Positions 1-9,380 of a DNA stretch of 36,109 nucleotides are shown piece after piece. The stretch's first letter is position 1, and each line of letters opens with the position of its first letter. The DNA lies in NCBI GenBank assembly GCA_001604385.1, contig LVBK01000051.1, positions 1 to 36,109 of the forward strand, written 5' to 3'. The position numbers and the translations under genes are program-made. The notes beneath the pieces are model-generated. The model did no database searches, was not told the origin of the DNA, and saw only the letters and a list, made by a program, of their open reading frames with translations. This DNA comes from Spirochaetales bacterium Spiro_09. GTDB lineage: Bacteria; Spirochaetota; Spirochaetia; Treponematales; Treponemataceae.

Positions 1-55
1 AAATAAAATAAAGTAGTATATACTGAAAAAGTTGAAACTCTTCGGGGGATAATGC

Positions 56-1222
56 ATGGCCGCGGGCGAAAAAAAAAGCATTCTAAATCTGCCTTTAAAA
101 ATTATTCTGACCCAAGAAGGGTCTACTTTTTTTATCCGCCAGAACAAAAAACTGCTGAAATTCAAACTGGCAGACAATGTGGAAGAATACGGTATTTCGC
201 TTGACGAGTTTACGCCTGCCACCATCCAGCGACTTCTGTTGATAGACTATATTTCCAAAATTGAAATATCAAAACCTGAATTTGTGACGTCGAGACAGGA
301 AACCATGGATCTGTCCAAACTGATCGTATACAGCGTGTTATACCGACAGTATGATGCCTATATTTTTCAGCAAATTCTGAATTCGGATGTAATCAAAAAA
401 TGGAACCGCTTAAATCCCGCAAATATCATCGATGAGAAAACACGAATAAATGATACATTTTTGCGTAATGTTCTGAAAAAGAACGAGAAGATCATATTTG
501 AGGCAAAACAGGAGATTTTATCGCCCCTGTATACCTTCATTAACAGGAATACCTCGTTATTACCCGAAGAAAAAAACATTCAGCTCCTTCTCAGCGAAAA
601 GTTCATGAACAATTTGCGACCATTCACCTGGTTCATTATTACAAAATTCAAGGATGCGGACGGTTTTGACGGTATATTGCGTACGATCAGGTCCAGCCTT
701 ACCGAGTATATGGATAAGGCAAAAATTGCAGAGTACATTTCACTCATGCTCATGGAATTGGTCGTCAATGCGGAAAATACCAATCTTCGCAAAGAGGTTA
801 TGGAAATGTACCGGGGTTCGGTGGACCCCAACACGGTTATGTTTGATCCCAATATCCGTAAAAAGGTCATTGCCGAGCTTGAGCGCAAGCATGAGCTGGT
901 CTTTGTGTCCTGGAAGCTGGGAGGTGGAAGCACCTCGATCGGAACCCAGGGTAAACTGCAGGTAACCATTTACAACAAGGATAATCAGTCCGAAATGGTC
1001 AAAGAAAGCATCAATGACAAAAAAAAGGCCGATCTCAAGAAAAAATCCCTGATCGATTTTTATCGCGAGATTCCCGAAGGCGCTGAAGATACCAGTCTTG
1101 GCATGTATTATCTGTCATATCTCAGCGAGGCATGTGAAAAGGTAAATGTGCGCTTCGAGTCAATGGCAAACCAGTTTCGCGACTCGGACTTGACGGTTAT
1201 TACACTTACATTTATGTTCTGA
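56..1222 (+). CDS. Conserved hypothetical protein, possible degenerate GHKL ATPase-like domain
   Basis: I do not recognise this 388-residue protein as a named family. It has no signal peptide or clear membrane segment and is probably cytoplasmic. Residues 232-241 (LMELVVNAEN) resemble the N-box of GHKL ATPases (histidine kinases, anti-sigma kinases). Residues 349-368, beginning GMYYLSYL, resemble the later glycine-box helix that precedes the last strands of that fold. The stretch between them (LQVTIYNKDN, 301-310) would replace the usual DxGxG box and lacks its glycines, so ATP binding is doubtful. The start at 56 follows a good purine-rich ribosome-binding site (CGGGGGA, about 44-50). The gene ends 6 bases before the next lipoprotein gene, suggesting co-transcription. 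The coding call is firm from length and position; the fold suggestion is inference only. Confidence 0.8.
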   Translation: MAAGEKKSILNLPLKIILTQEGSTFFIRQNKKLLKFKLADNVEEYGISLDEFTPATIQRLLLIDYISKIEISKPEFVTSRQETMDLSKLIVYSVLYRQYDAYIFQQILNSDVIKKWNRLNPANIIDEKTRINDTFLRNVLKKNEKIIFEAKQEILSPLYTFINRNTSLLPEEKNIQLLLSEKFMNNLRPFTWFIITKFKDADGFDGILRTIRSSLTEYMDKAKIAEYISLMLMELVVNAENTNLRKEVMEMYRGSVDPNTVMFDPNIRKKVIAELERKHELVFVSWKLGGGSTSIGTQGKLQVTIYNKDNQSEMVKESINDKKKADLKKKSLIDFYREIPEGAEDTSLGMYYLSYLSEACEKVNVRFESMANQFRDSDLTVITLTFMF

Positions 1223-1228
1223 AACTGT

Positions 1229-1906
1229 ATGCGACTTTTTCTGGCCTTGCCGCTATCGATATTACTTCTCTTTTCCTGTTCTCGCAGTGCACCGGTTATT
1301 CAGTCGCATACCGCTCAGCATGTCCTTGTTCAAGAGCCATCCGGGCGTTTTGTTGAACGCTTCTCCCTCTTTGTGTACTGGACTGACGCCGATGGCGCGC
1401 AAGATTTTTCATCCATAACGCTCACTCATCAACAAAGCGGCCTATGGTGGACCATTTCACCGGAAATGGCGGTAACCCGCTTGCGTGGCAGAGACCGTTG
1501 GACGGGAAGCAATGCGCTTGCAGGGCCCGGTGGGCAGCCCTTTCCTTCCGGTAACTATGTTCTGGCCGTCACAGATCTTGCAGGCAATGAGGCTGTCCGC
1601 GCGTTTACCGTTAATACGGTTACGTTTCCCGATTCCCCTCCTGTCAGTTTGTCGATTGAAGGTGGCCGGTGGACTCTGGTCCGGAATACTCAATATCGGG
1701 ACTTCACCCGAACGTTCTTCTTTCTGCTGGATGCTGAAGGAACTGTCATTCATTCCTGGCGGGTACCGGATAGCCGGAACAATACGGCCAGCGGAACTAT
1801 TGAATCTTTGAAAACAATGACTCGCGGTGTTGCAGCCCTTCAATGCTATATTGAAAATTCCTCCGGGAGTGCGGGGGTATTGTTGCTTCCCGTGGAAGTG
1901 GAGTAA
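1229..1906 (+). CDS. Putative lipoprotein of unknown function
   Basis: This 225-residue protein begins with a hydrophobic signal sequence (residues 3-16) ending in LLFSC. That fits a lipobox with Cys17 as the lipidated residue, although spirochaete lipoboxes are loose. The rest is rich in beta-type sequence with aromatic and glycine positions (for example YVLAVTDLAGNEAVRAF near 107-123), suggesting an immunoglobulin-like or beta-sandwich domain facing the periplasm or cell surface. No catalytic motif is visible. It starts 6 bases after the preceding gene and ends 12 bases before trmB, so it is probably part of the same transcript. Function is unknown. Confidence 0.75.
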   Translation: MRLFLALPLSILLLFSCSRSAPVIQSHTAQHVLVQEPSGRFVERFSLFVYWTDADGAQDFSSITLTHQQSGLWWTISPEMAVTRLRGRDRWTGSNALAGPGGQPFPSGNYVLAVTDLAGNEAVRAFTVNTVTFPDSPPVSLSIEGGRWTLVRNTQYRDFTRTFFFLLDAEGTVIHSWRVPDSRNNTASGTIESLKTMTRGVAALQCYIENSSGSAGVLLLPVEVE

Positions 1907-1918
1907 CATACAGGCCGT

Positions 1919-2635
1919 ATGGACACATCAGATGATACCAATCCGGTGTACAGCCGGGAAATACATACCTACGTTCTTCGCGCGGGAAGAATGACCGAAG
2001 CACAAAAACGGGATTATGTCATACACAGTGCCCGATGGTGTATCCCGTTTCAGGAACGGATTATCAATTATACGGATATTTTCGAGAATACAAATCCTGT
2101 GACGGTAGAGATCGGTTTCGGAATGGGCAAGGCAACTGCCATTATCGCATCTGATAATCCTGACCGCAATTATATCGGCATCGAGGTGCATCGCGCAGGG
2201 GTTGGTCGACTCCTGGGTGAAATTGAACGCCGGGGATTAACCAATCTTCGTATTATCGAACATGACGCCCTTGAGGTCCTTGCCTATATGCTTCCCGATA
2301 ACTCGGTGTCGGCCTTTCATATTTTTTTTCCGGATCCCTGGCCCAAAAAACGGCATTTCAAGCGCCGTCTTGTACAGCGGCCCCGAACCGATTTGCTTGC
2401 GCGGAAACTCTCCTGTGGCGGATATCTGTATATGGCAACCGACTGGGAACCCTATGCCGAAAGCGCTTGCCAGGAACTGCAGGCAACACCGACTTTGATC
2501 AATAACCATGAGGGGTATGCTCCACGCCAACAATGGCGGCCGGAAACGCGGTTCGAGGAGAAGGGCTTGAAGGCCAGTCACAACATTTATGAGCTATTGT
2601 TTACTAAACGGGACGGGGAGGCCTGTCGGGAATGA
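1919..2635 (+). CDS. trmB: tRNA (guanine-N7-)-methyltransferase TrmB
   Basis: This 238-residue protein is a class I SAM-dependent methyltransferase that forms m7G at position 46 of tRNA in the cytoplasm. The SAM-binding motif I is EIGFGMG (64-70), followed by the acidic end of strand 2 (GIEV, 87-90) and an acidic motif IEHDALE (113-119). The TrmB signature [11 protein letters not shown] is at 136-146 and contains the catalytic Asp and the Arg/Lys/His residues used for tRNA binding. The N-terminal [12 protein letters not shown] (18-29) is also typical, so a start well upstream of it is correct even though the ribosome-binding site at 1919 is weak. The stop overlaps the ligA start by 4 bases (ATGA), indicating translational coupling. 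Confidence 0.95.
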   Translation: MDTSDDTNPVYSREIHTYVLRAGRMTEAQKRDYVIHSARWCIPFQERIINYTDIFENTNPVTVEIGFGMGKATAIIASDNPDRNYIGIEVHRAGVGRLLGEIERRGLTNLRIIEHDALEVLAYMLPDNSVSAFHIFFPDPWPKKRHFKRRLVQRPRTDLLARKLSCGGYLYMATDWEPYAESACQELQATPTLINNHEGYAPRQQWRPETRFEEKGLKASHNIYELLFTKRDGEACRE

Positions 2636-4599
2636 CGGCTTCCGCTCGAACACGCATACCGCGTATACACACCCTTGAAAAAGAGATCCGCCGGCATCAA
2701 AACCTGTATTATACCGGCAATCCTGAAATCCCTGACGAGGATTTTGATCGGCTGTGGGATGAACTGAAGGAACTGGACCCGGAAAACACGCTTTTTTCGT
2801 CAATCAATTCGGAATTTACTGACGGTTTTGCGAAGGAGTTTCATCTGATTCCCATGGGGAGCCAGGATAAAGCCGCAAATCCCGAGGCTTTTCAGCAATG
2901 GGCCCGCCGTGTGAAGCTGAGTGAATATCTTGTTCAGTATAAACTTGACGGCGCAAGCCTCGAGCTGCAATACGCCTCAGGTGTCTTTGTTCGGGCGGTA
3001 ACGAGAGGTGACGGCCGCATCGGGGATGACATTACCGATAATGCGCGGAAAATGCGCGGGCTGGTATCCATCCTTCCCGGCGACTGGGGGCCAGAGGGGC
3101 GTTCTCCCTTTTCGGGCGGAATCCGCGGCGAGGTCATTATGCGGCATGAGGTTTTGTCCCGCCATTTCCCCGACAAGGCTAATTGCCGGAATGCGGCTAA
3201 CGGGCTTATGAAACGAAAGGATGGTACCGGCTGTGAGCATCTTGACATCCTGTGCTATGACGCCGCCCCGGGGGTGCCGGGAAGCCCCTTTACCGGACAG
3301 GCACCCTTTCAGGACGAAGTCGGCAAGATGCAATGGCTTTCGGATTGCGGTTTCAAAACGGTTCCCATGACCATTGTGGATTCCGCAGACGCGGTGGTCA
3401 GCTATCGTGCCCATGTCATGGACATACGATCTACCCTCCCTTACGACATTGACGGGCTCGTTATCAAGGGGCGCGTCATCGATCCCGCCGATCTACAGCG
3501 TTCGCGTCCGGAAAAGCAGATTGCCTTCAAATTCAGTCTTGAGGAGGCAGTGTCTGTCCTTCGCAGGGTTGAGTGGAGCGAATCGGGGGCTACATACACA
3601 CCCATAGCCCATATTGACCCCGTGCGACTTGCAGGGACTACTGTCCAGCGGGCGAATCTTGCGAACCCGAATATGATAGCCGCGCTCAATTTACATATTG
3701 GCAGTCATGTCCTGGTGACTAAACGCGGTGAAATTATTCCGAAAATTGAATCCCTGGTTGAAAACCCTCCTGGCGTCAGTCCTATTGAAAAACCCTCCCG
3801 GTGCGGGACATGCGGCTTTGATTTGATTGATGAGGGGACGCGTTTGTATTGTCCGAACGCCACTTGCCCAAAGAGATCCCATCATCGACTTGAAAAATGG
3901 ATTTCCACTCTTGACGTGCGGGACTTCGGCATTCAGCTTATTGAACGGCTTTTTAAGTCCGGTCGGGTACGCACTGTAGCCGATCTCTATACGCTGACCG
4001 TTGAAGAACTTGCCGATATGGAGCGCATGGGCGAAACGAGCGCGCGCAAGGTTTTGCGGTCTTTACATTCAAGGAAAACCATCAGCCTTTCTGCCTTTGT
4101 TGCCGGCTTTGATATTGAAGGAATAGGGGAAACCCTGATCGATAAACTGGTTGAAGCAGGGTACGACACGCTCGATGCGCTTCTTGCCGCAAGCAGCGAT
4201 GATTTTGCCTCCGTGTATCAGTTCGGTCCGATACTTGCCAAAACGCTTCGGGACGGGCTCGATCTCCTGAGAGAGGAGATGCGCGCCCTTATTGATACCG
4301 GCCTGATTGAAATACTTCCTCCGGAAACGGGAGGGGTGCTTGCCGGAAAAAGTTTCTGCTTTACCGGTGAATTGGTAACAATGAAACGTTCCGAGGCGGA
4401 GGCTCTGGTCAAGCGCCTTGGGGGCAGCACCCGAAGTTCTGTTGTCAAGGACCTTTCCTTCCTGGTAACCAATGACGGCGCATCCAACTCATCAAAAAAT
4501 CGCAAGGCACGGGAGCTCGGTATTCCGGTCATTGACGAAAAAGCATTTATACGAATGACCTCGGCAGAACAGGGTGAACTATTCGGAGAAGACGTATGA
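2632..4599 (+). CDS. ligA: NAD-dependent DNA ligase LigA
   Basis: This 655-residue enzyme seals nicks in DNA using NAD+, acting in replication and repair. Domain order is the usual one. Residues 14-70 form the Ia domain ([20 protein letters not shown] region). The adenylation domain has the AMP-accepting lysine in YKLDGAS (Lys104), GEV (166-168) and DGLVIK (274-279). The OB fold follows (about 318-380), then a four-cysteine zinc finger at Cys391, Cys394, Cys407 and Cys412. Helix-hairpin-helix repeats span about 430-560 and a BRCT domain about 567-645 ([11 protein letters not shown]). Length matches the family's 650-680. One oddity is that the motif before the active site reads [13 protein letters not shown] (71-83) where most LigA proteins have a PMLSLxxAF-type sequence. 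It overlaps trmB and the next gene by 4 bases each. Confidence 0.96.
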   Translation: MTASARTRIPRIHTLEKEIRRHQNLYYTGNPEIPDEDFDRLWDELKELDPENTLFSSINSEFTDGFAKEFHLIPMGSQDKAANPEAFQQWARRVKLSEYLVQYKLDGASLELQYASGVFVRAVTRGDGRIGDDITDNARKMRGLVSILPGDWGPEGRSPFSGGIRGEVIMRHEVLSRHFPDKANCRNAANGLMKRKDGTGCEHLDILCYDAAPGVPGSPFTGQAPFQDEVGKMQWLSDCGFKTVPMTIVDSADAVVSYRAHVMDIRSTLPYDIDGLVIKGRVIDPADLQRSRPEKQIAFKFSLEEAVSVLRRVEWSESGATYTPIAHIDPVRLAGTTVQRANLANPNMIAALNLHIGSHVLVTKRGEIIPKIESLVENPPGVSPIEKPSRCGTCGFDLIDEGTRLYCPNATCPKRSHHRLEKWISTLDVRDFGIQLIERLFKSGRVRTVADLYTLTVEELADMERMGETSARKVLRSLHSRKTISLSAFVAGFDIEGIGETLIDKLVEAGYDTLDALLAASSDDFASVYQFGPILAKTLRDGLDLLREEMRALIDTGLIEILPPETGGVLAGKSFCFTGELVTMKRSEAEALVKRLGGSTRSSVVKDLSFLVTNDGASNSSKNRKARELGIPVIDEKAFIRMTSAEQGELFGEDV

Positions 4600-5180
4600 G
4601 ACTGTTCTGGGCGGCCACCATCGCCCTTGTCTGCGCGGCTTCCGGGGTATTTATCTCTTCATACATTATTTCTGGCGGTCCTGCTTCGCGATTGTCTTCT
4701 TACAGTGTGCAGGAAGGTTTTTTGCCGGTATCTGTGCAGGTTTTCGGCCGGAGCACGGAAACAATAAGTGCACGTATGACCTTCTATTCTGCAGAGGGAA
4801 ACATGATTGGTTCCCTTGAACGCTCCTGGCAGGGCTGGGAACTTGCTATGGATTGTCTGGTTGTTCCCTCGGGATCCGGTCGCTTGGTGTTTCCGTATGT
4901 GTTGCAAACCGACGTGACAAATCCTGGCAAGGGTGTTCGTCTTTTTCCCTATTACACCCGGAATTCCGTACCATTTCTGTATACTGCAGATTTCTCCGAA
5001 GCATCGGTCCTGACCGATTTTAAATTGCTGTTCACACTCGTTAAAACCGAGGTATGGATGCCGGATTTTCTGGGAAACCTCAGAAAGGAAACCGCGCGTC
5101 TGCGACAGTTTGACGCCGGTACGGAGTATTATCTGTGGCTGGACACTGACGGGAGCCTTTCTTTTCGTCCGCTTGAGTAG
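4596..5180 (+). CDS. Hypothetical membrane-anchored or secreted protein
   Basis: This 194-residue protein is of unknown function. Residues 4-26 are hydrophobic (FWAATIALVCAASGVFISSY region) and act as a signal anchor or uncleaved signal. The rest is soluble, beta-rich and aromatic, with no catalytic motif that I can see. It starts inside the end of ligA with a 4-base ATGA overlap, so it is translated from the same message. It converges on the minus-strand helicase gene with only 11 bases between the two stops. The same strand, tight coupling and coding-like composition make it a real gene; similarity to any named family is not visible. Confidence 0.75.
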   Translation: MRLFWAATIALVCAASGVFISSYIISGGPASRLSSYSVQEGFLPVSVQVFGRSTETISARMTFYSAEGNMIGSLERSWQGWELAMDCLVVPSGSGRLVFPYVLQTDVTNPGKGVRLFPYYTRNSVPFLYTADFSEASVLTDFKLLFTLVKTEVWMPDFLGNLRKETARLRQFDAGTEYYLWLDTDGSLSFRPLE

Positions 5181-5191
5181 TAGTACGCCTG

Positions 5192-7189
5192 CTATATAAA
5201 TCTTGCCTTCATGGCAGCCAGTACATCGAGCGCCTCTGCGGTTTCCAGTGCTTCTGCAGGTTCATGGTATTCAACCAGTTTTTCCGGGATTTCCTGCAAA
5301 AAGGGTGAGGGCGCGCACTCTACAACGCCGCCCATTTTTCTGCGCTTCTGGCAGCTTGAAATGAACAGTTTATCACGGGCACGGGTAATAGCAACGTAGA
5401 ACAGCCGTCGCTCTTCTTCGATATTACCTTCACCTTCTTCCATACTCCGCGCATGGGGAATAATGCCATCCTCCGCGCCGATAATAAAGACCACGGGAAA
5501 TTCCAGGCCTTTGGAGGCGTGAATGGTCATGAGATTGACCTTTCCCTTGTCCTCGTCCTCCTCCATGTCGTCCCGGGTAATGAGCGTGATACGGTTCAAA
5601 TAATCATACAGGGATTTTTTGAAATTGTCGGGATCTTTCTCCCAGGTCGAGATGGAATTTATCAGACTGTCAATATTCAGGAATTTATAGCGTGCGGCTT
5701 TTTCATTTTTTTGGTACTCCTGCACCAGATAACTCCAGTAGTCAATTTCGTCTACCAATTTTTTCACCTTGACGGAAAGATCCTTGCCCGAGAGCATGGT
5801 CGACCGCTTGTCATTGATAAATTCGACAAAGACCGAAAGGTCTATTTTGGTTTTTTCGCTGACAGGTGAGTCGGCCGCAGCGATCAGCGCATTTATAGCG
5901 GTCCACAACGAGCATTTTTGACCACTTGCCACGGCTGATACATCCTCGATTGTCTTTCTTCCAATACCACGCCGCGGTGTATTGATTATTCTCAGGAGAT
6001 TGATATCGTCATCGGGATTCGCTATTACGCGTAAATAACTGATAACGTCTTTAATTTCTTTCCGTTGGAAGAAGCTCGTGCCCCCCGACATAATATAGGG
6101 AATATTCGATTCCAGAAACGACTCTTCAATTGCACGGCCAAGGGTGTTGGATCGTATGAGTACGCCGAAATCCGCATAGCGTCTTTTTTCATTCATCCTG
6201 ATGGTCTGGATCATTTCGGCTACAAAATCGGCCTCTGCGGTCTCATTTTCCGGAATATATATCTCGATGGGTTTCCCGGATCCATTCCCCGACCAGAGTG
6301 CCTTGACCTTCCGGTTTGTGTTGTTGGCGATAACACCGTTCGCAGCTGCAAGAATCGTTTCGGTTGACCGGTAATTCTGTTCCAGTTTAATTTCTTTCAG
6401 CCCGGGAAAATCATGCTCGAACATTCTGATGTTTTCGTAGTTGGCTCCACGCCATGAATATATTGACTGATCATCGTCACCAACCACACACACATTTCGA
6501 CCTGCCATGAGGCGCATGAACTCGTATTGTTGCAAGCTGGTGTCCTGGAACTCGTCAACCATGATATAGGCATAACGGCTACGATATTTTTCCAGCACGT
6601 CGGGGTGTTCCTTGAAAAGTTTTATCGGAAGGATGATCAAGTCATCGAAATCAACCGCGTTATACAGTTTGAGACCTGACTGGTATTCCTCGAACAGTTT
6701 TTGATACTGGTCGTTTGCTCCGTCTCCCCAATGCCGCATACCGGTTTTCACCTGGGAAAAAAGGTTCCCGATTTTGTATACATCAAGGGCTTCGGCGGTA
6801 AATCCCAGTTCCCGCCCTGTATCCTTAATCAATTGGTTTCGGTCGACATCATCGTAGATGCTGAAATTTTCCCGCCATCCCAGGCGGGTTATATCTTCCC
6901 TTAATATGCGCACTCCGAATGCGTGAAAAGTGCTGACGGTAAGCATTTGAAGTTTTTTACCGGTTAATTCCTTGACGCGTTCGGCCATTTCCCTCGCAGC
7001 CTTGTTGGTAAAGGTCAGCGCAAGAATTTGGGATTGAGGAATACCCGAATCGAGCATATACGATATGCGGAAGGTAATGACGCGGGTTTTTCCCGACCCG
7101 GCACCTGCTATAATCAGAACCGGTCCTTCAATGGAAGAGACCGCTTCATACTGTTCACTGTTAAGCTCCGCACGGTAGTCATGTGTCAT
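5192..7189 (-). CDS. UvrD/Rep/PcrA-family ATP-dependent DNA helicase (superfamily 1A)
   Basis: This 665-residue 3'-5' DNA helicase acts in repair or replication restart. All family motifs are present: Q-motif LNSEQYEAV (9-17), Walker A AGAGSGKT (28-35), TFTNKAA (59-65), Walker B VDEFQDT (211-217), motif III GDDDQSIYSWRG (237-248), motif IV QNYRSTE, motif V HASKGLEFP and motif VI YVAITRARDKL near the C terminus. Length is close to E. coli Rep (about 670) and shorter than UvrD or PcrA (about 720-740). The C-terminal tail beyond motif VI is short, so Rep-like is my preferred reading, but family members are hard to separate without a tree. There is no obvious ribosome-binding site before the ATG at 7189; see the promoter entry at 7198-7203. 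Confidence 0.95.
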   Translation of the reverse strand: MTHDYRAELNSEQYEAVSSIEGPVLIIAGAGSGKTRVITFRISYMLDSGIPQSQILALTFTNKAAREMAERVKELTGKKLQMLTVSTFHAFGVRILREDITRLGWRENFSIYDDVDRNQLIKDTGRELGFTAEALDVYKIGNLFSQVKTGMRHWGDGANDQYQKLFEEYQSGLKLYNAVDFDDLIILPIKLFKEHPDVLEKYRSRYAYIMVDEFQDTSLQQYEFMRLMAGRNVCVVGDDDQSIYSWRGANYENIRMFEHDFPGLKEIKLEQNYRSTETILAAANGVIANNTNRKVKALWSGNGSGKPIEIYIPENETAEADFVAEMIQTIRMNEKRRYADFGVLIRSNTLGRAIEESFLESNIPYIMSGGTSFFQRKEIKDVISYLRVIANPDDDINLLRIINTPRRGIGRKTIEDVSAVASGQKCSLWTAINALIAAADSPVSEKTKIDLSVFVEFINDKRSTMLSGKDLSVKVKKLVDEIDYWSYLVQEYQKNEKAARYKFLNIDSLINSISTWEKDPDNFKKSLYDYLNRITLITRDDMEEDEDKGKVNLMTIHASKGLEFPVVFIIGAEDGIIPHARSMEEGEGNIEEERRLFYVAITRARDKLFISSCQKRRKMGGVVECAPSPFLQEIPEKLVEYHEPAEALETAEALDVLAAMKARFI

Positions 7190-7197
7190 GGGAAAAG

Positions 7198-7203
7198 ACT
7201 ATA
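7198..7203 (-). promoter_or_regulatory. Candidate -10 element of the helicase gene, possibly giving a leaderless mRNA
   Basis: On the minus strand the sequence TATAGT lies 8 bases before the ATG of the helicase gene. This matches the TATAAT consensus at five of six positions, and no purine-rich ribosome-binding site sits between it and the ATG. If it is the -10 element, transcription would start at or within a base or two of the ATG, giving a leaderless message. No convincing -35 box is visible at 16-18 bases upstream, so this is a weak prediction. Confidence 0.3.
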
Positions 7204-7346
7204 GCAGAAGGGCGCTCCCCTGAACAGGTCGTTTTTTTTATGGTAACGTTCTGATTATGGCGGTCAGTGTAGACGGCGAACGGTATTTTCCGCAGGGTAT
7301 GAAAAACCGCTTGTCCCTGAAAGTAGTACACGGTTACACTGTATCC

Positions 7347-9380
7347 ATGTTGAAGATTCGGTGTGTGCGTTTTTTCCTTTTTATTATGTTCCCGGCTTTT
7401 CTGTTTCCTTTTTCGGTTTTGAAACCGCTACGGGTCATGGAAACTAACTGGTTTGACATACTTTTTCCGCCTGAATCAGAAAAAACGGCCGCGCTTGTTG
7501 CTTTGTTCGCTGATACCTATCTCGAAGACATCTGTACAATCCTGGAAACAAGTCCCGGCAAGAGGATGCCCATCCTCATCCGGTCCGACCGGCAGCGCCT
7601 TAACGGTATGTATAGTCCCTGGCCCTACAGCCGGCTGGTATTACATGATACCGTTCCGACAGAGGGAGAGCTTGCGGGAAGTACCAACACTATCCTGATG
7701 GTACTCTATCATGAGCTTGTCCATGCCGTCTCGCTAACTTTGCGAAGTCCTGTGATTGATAATCTGTCACGGGTGTTCGGCGACGGGTTAACTGTAAATG
7801 GCGCAATCACCATGCCGTATTCGTTTATTGAAGGGGTGACCGTTTCTCTTGAAAGCAGTAACGGACAGGGCCGACTGAATGATCCCCTGGTATATCATCA
7901 TGTGTTTCAGGATGCCCTGGAGGGCAGGTTTTTAAGTCATGTCGCTGCCTCCGGCGTTTCCGATTCCTGGCCGGGCTTGACGAATGCCTATCATTATGGC
8001 GGTTTTTTTTCAAAGTGGCTTCAGGAACACTGGGGTATGAGCCGGTATGCACGCCTGTGGCGTGAAGGGGCCTCCTTTCATCCTCTCCGGTCATCGCTTG
8101 GTTCCCGTTTCCGTCAGGTATACGGCATCTCGGTGGATGACGCCTGGAGTGCCTTCGAGACTTCTCTTGCAGCCGGAACCTCCCGGGTGCGCTCCGAGGA
8201 TACCCGCGATTTGTCCGGCCGGGGAATACATACTGCCCTTGCATCGGGAACACCGGGATTAGTGTGGTCCGACAGACACAGTGGCACCGTCTGTTTACGA
8301 ACTCCTGACGGAGAAGTACACCCTCTTTTTGATTGTGACAGTTCTCTTTCCCGATTGTCGATTTCTCCAGACGGGCGCTATGTTTTGGCAAGCAGGATTT
8401 CCAAAACCGGTAATGGAGAAATTCCTGTTGCAGAAATATTCGACCTGCACAAGAATGCCTTCACCGGTGAACGTTTTCCCGGTTTCCGGGATGCAGCTTT
8501 TATGGGGAACGAGCAGATATGTGCAGTACGCAATGAAGGACAACATGTTTTTCTTGTTCGCTGTAACCGGTCTTATCCGGATAACCAGACCGTGTTGTAT
8601 GAAAGCGGACCGGATCATGAATTCTCGATGATTTATTCTCCCACTGATGCCGGAGAAGGGCGGATAGCCTTTATCCTGGCGAATGGCGGGGACCGGCATG
8701 TTATGCTAACCGATACCGTATCGGGCCAATCGCGTGAACTCGGTTTTACCCGTATGACGCCCTGGTTGCGGTATCTCAGTTCCCGCGTGAGCGAGGACGA
8801 GGTGTATTTATATTTCTCCTGGGCTCCTCCGGGAGGAATGTACCGGTATGGACTGTATACTCTCTTTGGCGGTTCGCTGGTACTTCAACAGTCCGATATT
8901 TCCGGCGGTGTCTTTTCACCTGTTACCGACTGGCATACCGGGGAAGTGGTGTTTATATCCCGAATGTCGGGGTATACACAAATTTCCGGTTCTGCCGATC
9001 TGGAAACCGAAGCGTTTATTCCGGGAGATATCGGTATATCCTCAGCAGCAGAGGACACCCAACCCGATGCCTACCCGGCCGTTACAGAAAGCATCACGCC
9101 CATACCGTTTCCCTCCCGCATGCCGGTATCCATTCCCTACAAGGCTGCTTTCTGGTTTCTGGACGGTACTTTTATTCCTCTTCCGGTGCAAATGGCTCCT
9201 GGTTTCGCGCAATCTACCGCAGGTCTGGTACCGGGATTCATATTTGCCACCGGAGATCCTGCCGAGCATATCTCCTTTGTCTTGTCACCCTCTTTTTTGC
9301 CCCGAACCCTTTTTTGTGCAGTATTCCGTGCAAACAGGTTTTGGCGGACAACCGTATGGCCTGCTCATTTCTGCCTTTGA
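7347..9380 (+). CDS. Secreted HExxH (gluzincin-like) metalloprotease with beta-propeller-like region; 5' part of a frame-disrupted gene
   Basis: The reading frame is open from 7257, but ATG 7347 is preferred because it gives a classic signal peptide (residues 1-24, hydrophobic FFLFIMFPAFLFPF). ATG 7299 is an alternative. Residues 122-126 are HELVH, the zinc-binding HExxH motif. FIEGVTVSLES (160-170) supplies a plausible third zinc ligand, Glu162, as in MA-clan gluzincins with an EG motif. From about residue 295 onward there are propeller-type repeats (LSRLSISPDGRYVLAS). The frame loses sense after about 9300, where the protein ends with an unlikely tail. The +1 frame continues with coherent barrel-like sequence to 10230. 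I read both parts as one gene interrupted by one extra base in a T-run (9293-9298 or 9310-9315). Confidence 0.7.
   Translation: MLKIRCVRFFLFIMFPAFLFPFSVLKPLRVMETNWFDILFPPESEKTAALVALFADTYLEDICTILETSPGKRMPILIRSDRQRLNGMYSPWPYSRLVLHDTVPTEGELAGSTNTILMVLYHELVHAVSLTLRSPVIDNLSRVFGDGLTVNGAITMPYSFIEGVTVSLESSNGQGRLNDPLVYHHVFQDALEGRFLSHVAASGVSDSWPGLTNAYHYGGFFSKWLQEHWGMSRYARLWREGASFHPLRSSLGSRFRQVYGISVDDAWSAFETSLAAGTSRVRSEDTRDLSGRGIHTALASGTPGLVWSDRHSGTVCLRTPDGEVHPLFDCDSSLSRLSISPDGRYVLASRISKTGNGEIPVAEIFDLHKNAFTGERFPGFRDAAFMGNEQICAVRNEGQHVFLVRCNRSYPDNQTVLYESGPDHEFSMIYSPTDAGEGRIAFILANGGDRHVMLTDTVSGQSRELGFTRMTPWLRYLSSRVSEDEVYLYFSWAPPGGMYRYGLYTLFGGSLVLQQSDISGGVFSPVTDWHTGEVVFISRMSGYTQISGSADLETEAFIPGDIGISSAAEDTQPDAYPAVTESITPIPFPSRMPVSIPYKAAFWFLDGTFIPLPVQMAPGFAQSTAGLVPGFIFATGDPAEHISFVLSPSFLPRTLFCAVFRANRFWRTTVWPAHFCL

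Noticed and set aside
1..55. Promoter for the first gene (TATACT at about 19-24)
   Set aside because: The window begins too close to judge a -35 element, and the region is AT-rich, so a chance match is likely.
8848..9300. Separate gene starting at 8848
   Set aside because: The translation of this part is proline- and arginine-rich shadow sequence, while the other frame has clear propeller-like repeats. Only the part after about 9300 makes sense in this frame.
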